In this document: one piece after another, positions 7,532 through 16,022 of the stretch
Position numbering within the stretch: the stretch's first letter is position 1
Layout of the letters: each line of letters starts with the position of its first letter
Assembly: GCA_963575745.1 (NCBI GenBank)
Contig: CAUYUJ010000381.1
Coordinates: 207,131 to 271,130 of the forward strand
DNA: 64,000 nucleotides
Origin: Prorocentrum cordatum
Taxonomy: Eukaryota > Sar > Dinophyceae > Prorocentrales > Prorocentraceae
Direction of reading: 5' to 3'
The notes under the pieces: model-generated
The model's database searches: none
What the model saw: the letters and a program-made list of their open reading frames with translations, nothing else
Told to the model about the DNA's origin: nothing
Translations under genes and position numbers: made by a program

Positions 7532-9718
7532 ATGGCGTTCCCCTGGCCGTACCCCCATACCCAACGTTCATCCGCAGCCTCTGCTCCGCGAGGCTCGTCC
7601 GAAGTGTCGCCGCCTCGCGGTGCTTCTCAGCCTGCGCCGCCTCGCGGTGCTTCTCAGCCTGCGGAGGAAGGTGGACAGACGCCTGGCTCTGGCGCTGTGC
7701 AGCCTGCGTCTTTCACGGTCGCCTCGTTCAATTTCGGGTTCGAGCAGGGCATGATGACTGGTAAGCAGGCGGCCACTCACTGCGCTAACTTCGGAAGGGT
7801 GTGCGCCACGATAGTGGAGACCGCTGATGCTGATATTGTCTGTGGCTGCGAGGTCGGTGCGTTCCGTGAAGGCTTTCGCCGAGCAGGGATCAACGTGACA
7901 GAGATCCTCAGTAAGCCTTTCGGTGATGGCATTCGCTTCTCGGAGGTCGACAACTACTTGACTCTCTGGGGGTTCCGCGGTGCTTCTCAGCCTGCGGAAC
8001 TGACTCTGTGCGAAGACAGCAAAGTTTACAGGCCTCCTAGCGGCCGAGAGATTGATGCTGTTATTTCACATTTTGAGGTGAACAAACCAGGCCATGACAA
8101 GTTCCACGTGGTGATCGCCAACATGCACATCGTGTGCGGCAAGAAACCGCCGACCATCCAGACTCGAAAGCGGACAGTTCGCAATCTCCGCTTGCACCTG
8201 GACTGCCTGGGAAAGATTCTTGAGAATCTGAGCCAGGCAGTCGTTCTGCTTGTAGTCGGCGACGACAACCTCACTTTCCAGGAGGCGCGGGAGGCTTACC
8301 AGCGCCAGCAGAACGACGAGAAGCTCTGGGAGGTCCATGCCACTCCGGCCGACCTCAAAGGCGACCACGTCGCGGTCTGCGGAGCAGTCGCCCGTTTCTG
8401 CTCCATTGCCGTTGGCGCGTCTTTTACGGATCGTGGCATGCGCAACGACGCACACGATGCGGTGGCGGTTGTGCTCACTCTCCCTGGTGCTATTCAGCCT
8501 GGGGAGAGCAAGAGGCGGAAGATTGTCGTCGAAAACGTCTCCGACGCCGACGTCAGCGTACAGGCGGACGCCGAGTCTTCTGTGCATTGGGATCGGTCGC
8601 CGAGTTCTACTCCTCCGCTTTCACCGACTTCACCGGGTGATCCCGACTACGTCGAGGATGTCGTTCAGAATCGCGCGAACGACTTGCACAGGGAGCTGAG
8701 GCAGCTTTGGGACGACAGGTACGACGAGGAGTACGATCCGAAAGTCCTCCATCATCTCAGTCTCTTGCTTTTCAAAAAGAGGAAGTCCACGGAGCCAGCG
8801 GACACTAATCCAGCTGGCGCTCCTCAGCCTGGCTCGGAATATGACGCGGCCTTTGCGTCTCAGGAGGAGACTGGCCGAGCCATTCTCTCTGTCCTTAAGC
8901 TTCGACATGACTTTCTGCGGAGCAAGAACATCGACGACATGCGCTACGTTCTCACGGAGCCTGAGCGCCAGGAATTGGTCAGAGTAGCTCGCGACCAGTA
9001 CGAGCAGTCGCGGCAGCAGCGTGCGCTTCAGGAACGGGATGTCGAAAAGGGAAAAGCGAGAGGCAAGTCTGCGCCACAAGGGGGCCATGCGGTTCCGCAG
9101 GGTCCTAACAAAGGGCCAGGCGGTAAGAAAGGTTCTCACGGTGCTTCTCAGCCTGCGGGAAAAGGTGGCCAGGCCAAGGGTGCAGGTCTGGGTAGCGTCG
9201 CCAAGTTTGTGAAAGACCAGAAGCGTAAGCGGTGGCATCGCCATTTGCAACGTGTGGCCGGTACCAAACAGATCTGGGAGGTGCTGGCCTTCTCAGGGCG
9301 CTTCGACGTTGATTGGCTAACGCAAGCGTTGCAAGCTGATCACAGTGAGGGCCGTGATGCAGCAGTTCCCGAGGAAGCTCTGCGGCAACAGCGGCGCCGG
9401 CTGCACCACCAGAAGGCCGAGGCCATCGCGCGCTACAACGAGGGGGAGCGGCTTTCCCGCCATCTGTCTGCCCAGGCTGGCCAGCCAAAGCCGAACTTCA
9501 CGCGCAGGCAGCTGGACGTGTTGCAGATGTTTGAGAGCGGAGCGCTGCTTCAAATCCGCAACCAAGCGATTCTGGCGTTGGGGCACGGCCGTCTGTTCAG
9601 GGCCGATGGCGACTACCTGGACATCGGCGGCAGCACGGGCGGTGGCTCCAGGCGCATCATCGATTCTTGGCAGCCGCCGGACTGGCGTGACTTCCTCCAA
9701 GACGATCAGGACATCTGA
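7532..9718 (+). CDS. Large protein with an EEP-type nuclease-like domain and GASQPA repeats
   Basis: 728 codons, intronless as read. I chose ATG 7532; the frame is open 15 codons further upstream but without an ATG. Residues 60-315 carry the landmarks of the endonuclease/exonuclease/phosphatase fold in order: ASFNFG (N67), CEVG (E107), ANMH (N197, H199), VGDDN (243-246) and RNDAHDAV (305-311, where the family usually has SDH). That fold cuts phosphodiester bonds, as in AP endonucleases and LINE endonucleases. The rest, residues 315-728, is charged and helical with basic low-complexity linkers near 500-560; I do not recognise it and see no reverse transcriptase. The 17-base repeat is read in one frame at residues 30, 39, 150, 319, 429 and 537 as GASQPA or close variants. 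Retroposed origin is possible. Catalytic activity is not proven. Confidence 0.8.
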   Translation: MAFPWPYPHTQRSSAASAPRGSSEVSPPRGASQPAPPRGASQPAEEGGQTPGSGAVQPASFTVASFNFGFEQGMMTGKQAATHCANFGRVCATIVETADADIVCGCEVGAFREGFRRAGINVTEILSKPFGDGIRFSEVDNYLTLWGFRGASQPAELTLCEDSKVYRPPSGREIDAVISHFEVNKPGHDKFHVVIANMHIVCGKKPPTIQTRKRTVRNLRLHLDCLGKILENLSQAVVLLVVGDDNLTFQEAREAYQRQQNDEKLWEVHATPADLKGDHVAVCGAVARFCSIAVGASFTDRGMRNDAHDAVAVVLTLPGAIQPGESKRRKIVVENVSDADVSVQADAESSVHWDRSPSSTPPLSPTSPGDPDYVEDVVQNRANDLHRELRQLWDDRYDEEYDPKVLHHLSLLLFKKRKSTEPADTNPAGAPQPGSEYDAAFASQEETGRAILSVLKLRHDFLRSKNIDDMRYVLTEPERQELVRVARDQYEQSRQQRALQERDVEKGKARGKSAPQGGHAVPQGPNKGPGGKKGSHGASQPAGKGGQAKGAGLGSVAKFVKDQKRKRWHRHLQRVAGTKQIWEVLAFSGRFDVDWLTQALQADHSEGRDAAVPEEALRQQRRRLHHQKAEAIARYNEGERLSRHLSAQAGQPKPNFTRRQLDVLQMFESGALLQIRNQAILALGHGRLFRADGDYLDIGGSTGGGSRRIIDSWQPPDWRDFLQDDQDI

Positions 9719-9850
9719 GTTTTGCAAGTCTCCCTGCCCGCGGTGCTTCTCAGCCTGCGGTCTGCCGCTCTCCAGCTGCGGTCTCGAGCAGTAGTGTTCG
9801 AAAGCATGCGAGTTCCTGCGGTGCTTCTCAGCCTGCAGGTTTCGCAGCTT

Positions 9851-10293
9851 GCGCTCTGCAGTACAAGTGCTTTTCAGCATGCGACATCCTGCGGTGCTTC
9901 TCAGCCTGCAGGGTTCCCAACGTGCGGTTTGCAATGCATTCCTTTTCAGTATGCGAGTTCCTGCGGTGTTTCTCAGGCTGCAGGGCTCCGAGGCTCTTCG
10001 CTTCGATGCCAATGTTTTCAGACACCGTAGCTCCGTTCCGTAAACATCTTCCAAGAACCGCTCGCAACCTTTTGCAGCTGGCGGTCTGCAGACGTAGTCT
10101 GTCTCAGCATGCGAGCTCCCGCACGCTTCGCCGGCTTTTGCTGCGCGGACAATTTTCTCACACACGTCAGCGCCGTTTGTAGGCGTCAGAAAAACATGTA
10201 GACATTCACGAAGGGCTCAGTCTGTATATCGTCACATCATTACATACGCAGTCGTCGAACACATCGGTGTACATTCAGCGCTTTGTCCTTCTA
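9851..10293. repeat. 443-bp duplicated 3' segment, copy 1
   Basis: It aligns without gaps to 12648-13090, with about four substitutions in 443 bases. It starts GCGCTCTGCAGTACAAG and ends GCGCTTTGTCCTTCTA. It contains three GGTGCTTCTCAGCC-type copies in its first 135 bases. It begins 132 bases after the stop of ORF 1, so it may be a shared 3' UTR or spacer. Confidence 0.96.
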
Positions 10294-11135
10294 CAGCATT
10301 CTTTCCGTTGATAACAGTGTTCTGATGGGTTCGCTTCGTTCTAAAAGCGTTGATAGCAGTGTCTCGTTTGCGGACAACTCATTCTATATCAACTCACTGA
10401 TACCGAGTTTCCTTTCACCATAAGTGAATGCATACCAGTGTATGTTGGTTACTACAAAAGTGGGTTCCTACAACCGACTTCATGATCGCTATCATCATCG
10501 CAGATTTCACTCATCCTCATCACCACGACTGGTTCACGTTGGCCTGCGGTGCTTCTCAGCCTGCAGTTCCTTTCGTTACACTGTAGTTGAAGCCGTTCAT
10601 GGCAGTGACTCGTTTAAAGACAACTTTAGTATTGGGGGAAGTGTCGATAGCAGCGTTTCTTTTTACTTATACAAGCGTTGATAGCAGTGTCTCGTTTGTG
10701 GACAACTCATTATATATCAACTCATTCATGCAGAGTTTCTTTTCGCAGCAAGTGAATGCACAGCAGTGTATCTGCATTACTGGCCCCCACTCCATTATCA
10801 CTATCATCATCAACGATTTCCTACACGCGTGTGCGCGGCGGTCGCCATGAGTGAATAGTTTGCAGAGACTTCTCGCATTGATAGCCATGGGTCACTTCAG
10901 AGTGAACTCATTTGTGATCTTCTTTTATTGGAAGTTGAATCGGTTGATGGCAGTGCCTCGTTTAAACTCCACTTTGGTATTGCTAGTAGTGTCAATGCCA
11001 GCGTTTCTTTTTAATTGTGCAAGCGTTGATAGCAGTGTCTCGTTTGTGGTTAGTTATAACAGCGTTGACAGCAGTGTCTCGTTTGCGGACACCTCATTGT
11101 ACATCAACTCGCTGATACCGGGTTTCCTATCAACA
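10294..11135. repeat. Diverged tandem repeat of about 330 bp between the two genes
   Basis: The block GTTGATAGCAGTGTCTCGTT, then TGCGGACA and a TCAACTCA..GATACC part recurs at about 10350, 10675, 11027 and, shortened, 11063. A second block (GGCAGTGNCTCGTTTAAA, then CAGCGTTTCTTTTTA) precedes it at about 10599 and 10948. T/A-rich compared with the surroundings. Short ORFs here are repeat-derived. Confidence 0.8.
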
Positions 11136-11158
11136 CCATCATCATCATCCTTAACCTC

Positions 11159-11180
11159 CTCGTAGCCATTTTGCTTAGAG
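11159..11180 (+). other. Degenerate spliced-leader relic upstream of ORF 2
   Basis: It has an exact 13-base leader core, CGTAGCCATTTTG, followed by CTTAGAG in place of GCTCAAG (one deletion and small changes). It lies 75 bases before the ATG of ORF 2 in the same orientation, as expected for an aged SL on a retroposed mRNA. Confidence 0.75.
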
Positions 11181-11254
11181 CTGTAGCCACATGTTTGCTC
11201 GAGTTTCACCTGGCCGTCCAGCCTCGGCGGTGCTCCTCAGCCTGCCTTGTCACA

Positions 11255-12325
11255 ATGCCAGCACGCGGCAAGGCATCGCCCCCGCCACCCCCGGCCCCGT
11301 GCGATGGCCCGTGGGAGATTCTGCCGGATCCGCCCGCACCGACTCCTCAGCCAGGTGTCGACGTGGTCTTTGAGCAGGCTCACCTCGAAGACATCCGCCG
11401 TGCACCAGGGATGGGCGGCAAGACCGCCTGCCAGTGGCAGCGCGCGCTGCGCGCCGAGTGCATTGTCAACAACTTGTCGTTCAAAGACGTAACAAACGAC
11501 CCGTCCTACGACTGGAAGCAACTGCTTCGGTCTGCCGCTCCGGGTTTCGCTGAGCGCATAATCGGGCAGGGCATCGCCCAGGTTCTCTTTCGCATCATCG
11601 AGACAGAGCGCGACCCTAACTACTCCAACACGGATGGCCACGGCAGGCACTTCTTCGAGTTCCGTCGTGCAGACGGTTCAGCCATGCGCCTGCATTACCA
11701 TAAGAACGGCCGACCCGATGAGCCCACCTATGTCGGTCCACCACGCGCCGTTGCTCAGCCTGCCGTGCCTGAGCCTGGCGCTGCTCAGCCTCATGTTCCT
11801 CGTGGCGGCGCTGCTCAGACTGCCGTGCCTGACGGTGGCGCTGCTCAGCCTGCCGAGACTGGCGGTGATGCCCCACTGCTCTTCACACAGGAGCACCTGC
11901 AAGAGGCAGCCTGCTCGCGCCAGATTGTGGGCCGCGACGAAGCCAGCGCCGCTCTCCAATCGCTGTTGCACTACCACCATGGCGAGACTGCCCCAGGTGC
12001 TGTTGACATCACCGATGGCTCAGCATTTGACTGGCTTCGATGGGTGGCACATATCGAAGGTGCGCGCGACGTCATCCGCAATGGCGTCCACAGGGTCTAC
12101 GCTGTCCGCTGGAATCCGCACTGGGCTCCAGAGGCCGTCTTCTGCTACGGCAACAACACCTACAGCACACTGGTGCCCCGCAAATCGCGCTACACAGGCT
12201 CGTGGAGCCACGCGCGAATTGTGACTCACCGGAACGCCAATTGGGTGACCGAACCGTTGCTATCTGCGGCCCCTGTGGCAGCTACGCCGTGGCTGGTGTT
12301 GCGGGATCAAATAACCTGGGAGTGA
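11255..12325 (+). CDS. 356-aa protein with a probable duplicated domain separated by AAQP repeats
   Basis: I do not recognise the family. ATG 11255 is the first in frame after the SL relic. The N-terminus is Pro/Ala-rich (PPPPPAPCDGPWEI). Two related segments follow. The first, about residues 39-150, has FEQAHL, DWKQLLRSAA, then ERIIGQGIAQVLFRI. The second, about residues 210-325, has FTQEHL, DWLRWVAHIE, then DVIRNGVHRVYAVRW. They share F.Q.HL, DW, an aliphatic GI/GV helix and a following Arg, suggesting an internal duplication. The linker (about 166-203) consists of AAQPAVPEP-like units encoded by the same dispersed repeat as in ORF 1. The frame stops at 12323-12325, and coding-like sequence resumes in another frame from 12370, so the gene may be broken or spliced there. 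Confidence 0.75.
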   Translation: MPARGKASPPPPPAPCDGPWEILPDPPAPTPQPGVDVVFEQAHLEDIRRAPGMGGKTACQWQRALRAECIVNNLSFKDVTNDPSYDWKQLLRSAAPGFAERIIGQGIAQVLFRIIETERDPNYSNTDGHGRHFFEFRRADGSAMRLHYHKNGRPDEPTYVGPPRAVAQPAVPEPGAAQPHVPRGGAAQTAVPDGGAAQPAETGGDAPLLFTQEHLQEAACSRQIVGRDEASAALQSLLHYHHGETAPGAVDITDGSAFDWLRWVAHIEGARDVIRNGVHRVYAVRWNPHWAPEAVFCYGNNTYSTLVPRKSRYTGSWSHARIVTHRNANWVTEPLLSAAPVAATPWLVLRDQITWE

Positions 12326-12369
12326 TCTCTGGCAAACGAGATGTGGTGCTTCTCAGCCTGCACTCATGT

Positions 12370-12648
12370 GACACGCAATGCCGTGCCCTGCAATCGCGTG
12401 GTGTTTCTCAGCCTGCACTCGCAGGTCCTTCGGAGGTCAATTGTTATGAGTTCGGCACGGTCTCGGTCAAGTACAGCGTGCTGTGGGGATCCCGAGATGG
12501 GGCCTGGCTCAAGGTGCTCAAGACGTACTGGAGTGTCCCAGAGCCGGAGTGCCAGCTGATCCTCGGGAGTTGGAACGGCATTTTCAGGCCGTGGCCGGAC
12601 ACGTTCTGGATCAGGACGGGGGGGTCCGAGCCCGAGATGGAGTGCTAG
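12370..12648 (+). CDS. Possible C-terminal continuation of ORF 2 in a shifted frame
   Basis: 92 codons ending TAG at 12646-12648. It includes SRGVSQPALAGPSEVNCYEF and KYSVLWGSRDGAWLKVLKTY, with balanced Trp, Tyr and Glu content unlike the shadow ORFs. GVSQPA is the dispersed repeat read in the same phase as in ORF 1. ORF 2 ends 44 bases earlier in a different frame. An intron, a frameshift mutation or an independent small exon would each explain this. The stop abuts copy 2 of the 443-bp duplication. Confidence 0.45.
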   Translation, partial: DTQCRALQSRGVSQPALAGPSEVNCYEFGTVSVKYSVLWGSRDGAWLKVLKTYWSVPEPECQLILGSWNGIFRPWPDTFWIRTGGSEPEMEC

Positions 12649-13090
12649 CGCTCTGCAGTACAAGTGCTTTTCAGCATGCGACATCCTGCGGTGCTTCTCA
12701 GCCTGCAGGGTTCGCAGCGTGCGGTTTGCAATGCATTCCTTTTCAGTATGCGAGTTCCTGCGGTGTTTCTCAGGTTGCAGGGCTCCGAGGCTCTTCGCTT
12801 CGATGCCAATGTTTTCAGACACCGTAGCTCCGTTCCGTAAACATCTTCCAAGAGCCGCTCGCAACCTTTTGCAGCTGGCGGTCTGCAGACGTAGTCTGTC
12901 TCAGCATGCGAGCTCCCGCACGCTTCGCCGGCTTTTGCTGCGCGGACAATTTTCTCACACACGTCAGCGCCGTTTGTAGGCGTCAGAAAAACATGTAGAC
13001 ATTCACGAAGGGCTCAGTCTGTATATCGTCACATCATTACATACGCAGTCGTCGAACACATCGGTGTACATTCAGCGCTTTGTCCTTCTA
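12648..13090. repeat. 443-bp duplicated 3' segment, copy 2
   Basis: Same length as 9851-10293 with about four substitutions. It starts at the last base of the stop codon at 12646-12648. Immediately past its end (GTCCTTCTA) the two loci share nothing obvious. Confidence 0.96.
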
Positions 13091-13099
13091 GCTGGGTCG

Positions 13100-13430
13100 C
13101 TTCGTGCTGAGGCTGAGGCTGATGCAGGCTGAGGCTGAGGCAGGCTGAGGCTGAGGCCGAGGCCGACGGCAGACTGAGGCTGAGGCTGAAGCAGGCTGAG
13201 GCTGAGGCAGAGGCAGGCTGAGGCTGAGGCTGAGGCAGGCTGATGCTGAGGCAGGCTGAGGCTGAGGCTGAGGCTGATGCAGGCTGAGGCTGAGGCAGGC
13301 TGAGGCTGAGGCCGAGGCTGAAGGCAGACTGATGCTGAGGCTGAAGCAGGCTGAGGCTGAGGCTGAGGCAGGCTGAGGCTGAGGCTGAGGCTGAGGCAGG
13401 CTGAGGCTGAGGCTGAGGCTGTGACTGCGA
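13100..13430. repeat. GAGGCTGAGGCAGGCT minisatellite
   Basis: Six-base GAGGCT units with periodic GCAGGCTGAG. On the minus strand it reads CTCAGCCTGC, identical to the core of the dispersed repeat in the adjacent cluster, here expanded in inverse orientation. Confidence 0.92.
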
Positions 13431-13700
13431 CTGCCGTTGCCACTGCGACTGTCATCGCGAATGCGACTACGACTGCGAGAACAGCAGAATTCTACAACTG
13501 GATTCTCATCTGAATCTTAAGGGGAATGCTTCCAGATATGCTCCTACACATCGCTGTTAGGTTGCTTTGCCGGGATAATTGTATAGTTCTGGGTTCGGTG
13601 TTTCTCGTTTCCAGGTTCCCGCTGTTGACTGACAAGACGTAGGAGTTGGAACCTATAACCACATGCCCTGGGCGTTTCCAGGGCACACTGAGATATTCAT

Positions 13701-13850
13701 CAACTCTCGGAGCTCCTCGCGGATTTCTCAGATCGGCGTTCGGACCCTTTTGCTGCGCGTCCGGCGCCACCTTTGGCGCGCCTTCGCGCGCCAGGGGGGG
13801 GGACGTTCCGCGCAGATCCAAGAGATCCGCGCGGACCTCCAACTGTTTAT
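13701..13850. repeat. F1 foldback element
   Basis: Left end TCGCGGATTTCTCAGATC; right end GATCCAAGAGATCCGCGCGG followed by ACCTCCAACTGTTT. The centre has TTTGGCGCGC and GCGCGCCAGGGG as an inner inverted repeat. Confidence 0.85.
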
Positions 13851-13929
13851 TCAATCGCTTCGCTCATTCCGCCGGCCCATGTTGCATGATCGCTACTGCT
13901 TCGCCGTGGGCCCGGGGCCATTGTGGCGC

Positions 13930-14062
13930 CGCCGAGGAGGAAGAAGATGAGGATGGGGAAGGGGGGGGGAGGAGGAGGAGAGGATGAGAAGGAGATGAGG
14001 AGGATGAAGATAAGTAGGAGGAGGAGGAGGAGGAAGAGGAAGGGGCGGAGGAGGAAGCCTCT
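13930..14062. repeat. GGA/GAT polypurine tract
   Basis: Degenerate GGA, GAT and AGG triplets. Pro/Ser minus-strand and Arg/Glu plus-strand ORFs here are artefacts. Confidence 0.9.
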
Positions 14063-14134
14063 CGTTGGCATCTTGTGTTGCTCTTGGGGCCAAACAGGGT
14101 CGTCGTCAAGATGCTTCTCTGGGAGGCCTCTTGG

Positions 14135-14715
14135 GGTCTTTTCAGAAGCCGTTCGAGGGCGCCTGGGAGGCATTTTTGAAGTCTTCTGGGGGGCCTCCTG
14201 GGGGCCTCCTGGGACCTCTTGGGGGCCTCTTGGCGGCATCTTGGGGCCTCTTTGGGGCCTCTCGGGGCCTCCTGGGGCCCTCTTGGGGCGGAAGGCTCGA
14301 GGTTTTGGTTCGTGGTCCCCCTCTTGGGCCCCTCTTGGGGCCGTCTTGGGGCCGTCTTGGGCCGTCTTGGGCGCCTCTTGGGTCGTCTCGGGGCCCTCTT
14401 GGGCCCTCTTGGGGCCCTCGTGGAAGCCTCTTGGCCCGTCTTGGGGTGCTCTTGGGGGCCTCCTGGGCCGTCTTGGAGCATCGGATGGCCGAAAAGGGGA
14501 CAAGGCCCAAATTCTTTCAAAACCATCGTAAAATGTCTGATTTGGGCCTCTCAGGGCCCTCTTGTGAGGCCTCTTGGAGGCCACTTGGAGGCCTCTTGGG
14601 CCGTCTTGAGGTCATCATCGGCGTCTTGGAGCGCTCTTTAGGCGTCTCGGGGGCCCTTTGGGCAGTCTTGGGGGCCTCTTGGGGCACTCTTGGCGCGCTC
14701 TGGGGGGCCTGAGAA
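14135..14715. repeat. GGGCCTCTTGGGGCC minisatellite domain
   Basis: About 580 bases of 9-12 base units (GGGCCTCTTGG, GGGCCGTCTTGG). An embedded non-repetitive block, GGCGGAAGGCTCGA..TTGGTTCG..GTCCCCCTCTTGG, also occurs at 49597-49655. A second block follows near 14490-14540. Minus-strand frames give long open Pro/Arg/Gln/Lys runs (PKTAPRGPQ-like) that follow from the repeat. Confidence 0.85.
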
Positions 14716-15003
14716 GCCACACCCAGGAGGAAAACCATCTCTGAGTAGCAGTGGTCGGGCGGCGGTCGGGGTACTTTTCGCCGGGGGACCCCCAGGGGCC
14801 GCCCCGCGCGCGCGAACTAGAAGTATTGTTTAGCAGTTACCGGAGATCTTAGCACGCCTTTGGCCCGTTGGGCCGGCGAATTCCCAACCATCCTGTGGTG
14901 TTGGGTCATCGTTTTGAAGAGGGTGCCCGCATGCGGTTCCCCACCACCACCACTGTGGCAGGCCCCTCACACAGTTCGTGGCCCCATAAGGAGCTCCACC
15001 GAG

Positions 15004-15050
15004 GACGATCTTCACAACTGCGGTACTCACAACTGCGGTACTCACAACTG
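15004..15050. repeat. Three-copy 15-bp direct repeat
   Basis: CACAACTGCGGTACT occurs in tandem with small changes from about 15013 to 15050. Confidence 0.85.
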
Positions 15051-15096
15051 CATATGGTCTGTGCTGGTTTTCCTCCCTTGATGGGGGGCGCATTGA

Positions 15097-15403
15097 GACA
15101 GTGGCCGCTGGCCTTCGGGGCAGGGGGGGGCACTCGGCGCGGCGGCTGGACGCAGCTCGGAGAGAGCGGGTGCGCTAGGGGACCCCCTGGAGCGGTCGCC
15201 CGGTATCGCTCGGACGTGTGCACCTCTTCCCCGCGGGGATTCTTGCGGAGCCTCCTGGATCACCTTGCGACCAGAGCCTCTTCAGACAGTGGCCGTTGGC
15301 CTTCGGGGAAGGGGGGGCACTCGGCGCGGCGGCTGGACGCAGCTCGGGGAGCTGGTGCGCTAGGGGACCCCCTGGAGCGGTCGCCTGGTATCTCGCTCGG
15401 ACC
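15097..15403. repeat. Tandem duplication of about 187 bp with truncated M1 ends
   Basis: Each unit begins GACAGTGGCCG.TGGCCTTCG, runs through CACTCGGCGCGGCGGCTGGA and ends in AGCGGTCGCC.GGTAT then CGCTCGGA. Units start at about 15097 and 15284. Each ends in the left end of element M1; in the first (15204-15280) the M1 half continues to GGATCACCTTGCGACCA. Confidence 0.85.
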
Positions 15404-15503
15404 ACCACACACACAGAGCCGCGCCTGGACGGCGCATCGGCAGGAAAACTGGCCACGTGAAGCACATGTGCATCAGAACGGGGTTCGTGCAGACGCTCCC
15501 CTG

Positions 15504-15625
15504 TATCGCTCGGACGTGTGCACTCTTTCTCCGCGGGGACTCTTACGGGGCCTCCTGGGTCACCCTGCGACAAGAGCCACGCACGAAACCGACAAAAAGC
15601 ACAGGGAATGGACGTCCGAGCGATG
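15504..15625. mobile_element. M1 MITE-like element
   Basis: 122 bp. Left end TATCGCTCGGACGTGTGCA; right end AATGGACGTCCGAGCGATG. Internal GAGCCACGCACGAAACCGAC is shared with copies at 21181, 28330, 32079 and 62660. It has no coding capacity. Confidence 0.88.
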
Positions 15626-16022
15626 GCCAGGTCGGGGGATCGAGCTTGAGCTGCCGTCGTCTCAACTCGCGCTGCTCCGAGGAGCAAGGAGGCGTTGCAG
15701 TCGTTTCGCAGCGGGCCGTGTTGCCCGGCTTCGGGCCCCGGGGCCATCATTGAGCGATCGGGCCCGAGGGGTGCCGCAGGAAGATGGGTTGTGGGGTCAG
15801 GTCGTGATGTTTTGCGATGTTGCATTTTTGTCGCAACGTCGCATCCCGTGGTCAAGGCGTGTGGTCTTGTGGTCTCTGTCTTCCTGTGATGGTCTAGGGC
15901 TCCGGTGGTGATTTTTGTCGCGACGTTGCAATTTCTTTCGCAACGTCTGATCTCAGGGGAGGGGCAGGAATCGGAGGGCGCCGACTGTCCAGGTCAAGCC
16001 CGGGCCCAGGGTTGGTACATGC
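15626..16022. other. Spacer without recognised genes
   Basis: It has repeated TCGCAACGT / GCGACGTTGCAA words at 15800-15945 (small inverted repeats). Nothing coding is supported. Confidence 0.4.

Larger units (their letters stand above)
7614..12712. repeat. Dispersed short repeat, core GGTGCTTCTCAGCCTGC
   Basis: About 16 copies confined to this cluster and nearly all on the plus strand. Copies inside ORF 1 start at 7619, 7646, 7979, 8486, 8816 and 9140. Copies behind it lie at about 9740, 9816, 9890 and 9962, and between the genes at about 10546. At the start of ORF 2 there is a copy at about 11227, then a shortened version (GCTGCTCAGCCT) four times at 11752-11855. Copies after ORF 2 lie at about 12344, 12400 and 12689. 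Outside the coding frames the extended form is CCTGCGGTGCTTCTCAGCCT followed by GCAGG. The core has no inverted ends and no stop codon in any forward frame. Confidence 0.9.

Noticed and set aside
7619-9160. The 17-base repeats in ORF 1 as tiny introns
   Set aside because: They are too short to splice, lack a consistent GT..AG at both borders, and removal is not needed to keep the frame open.
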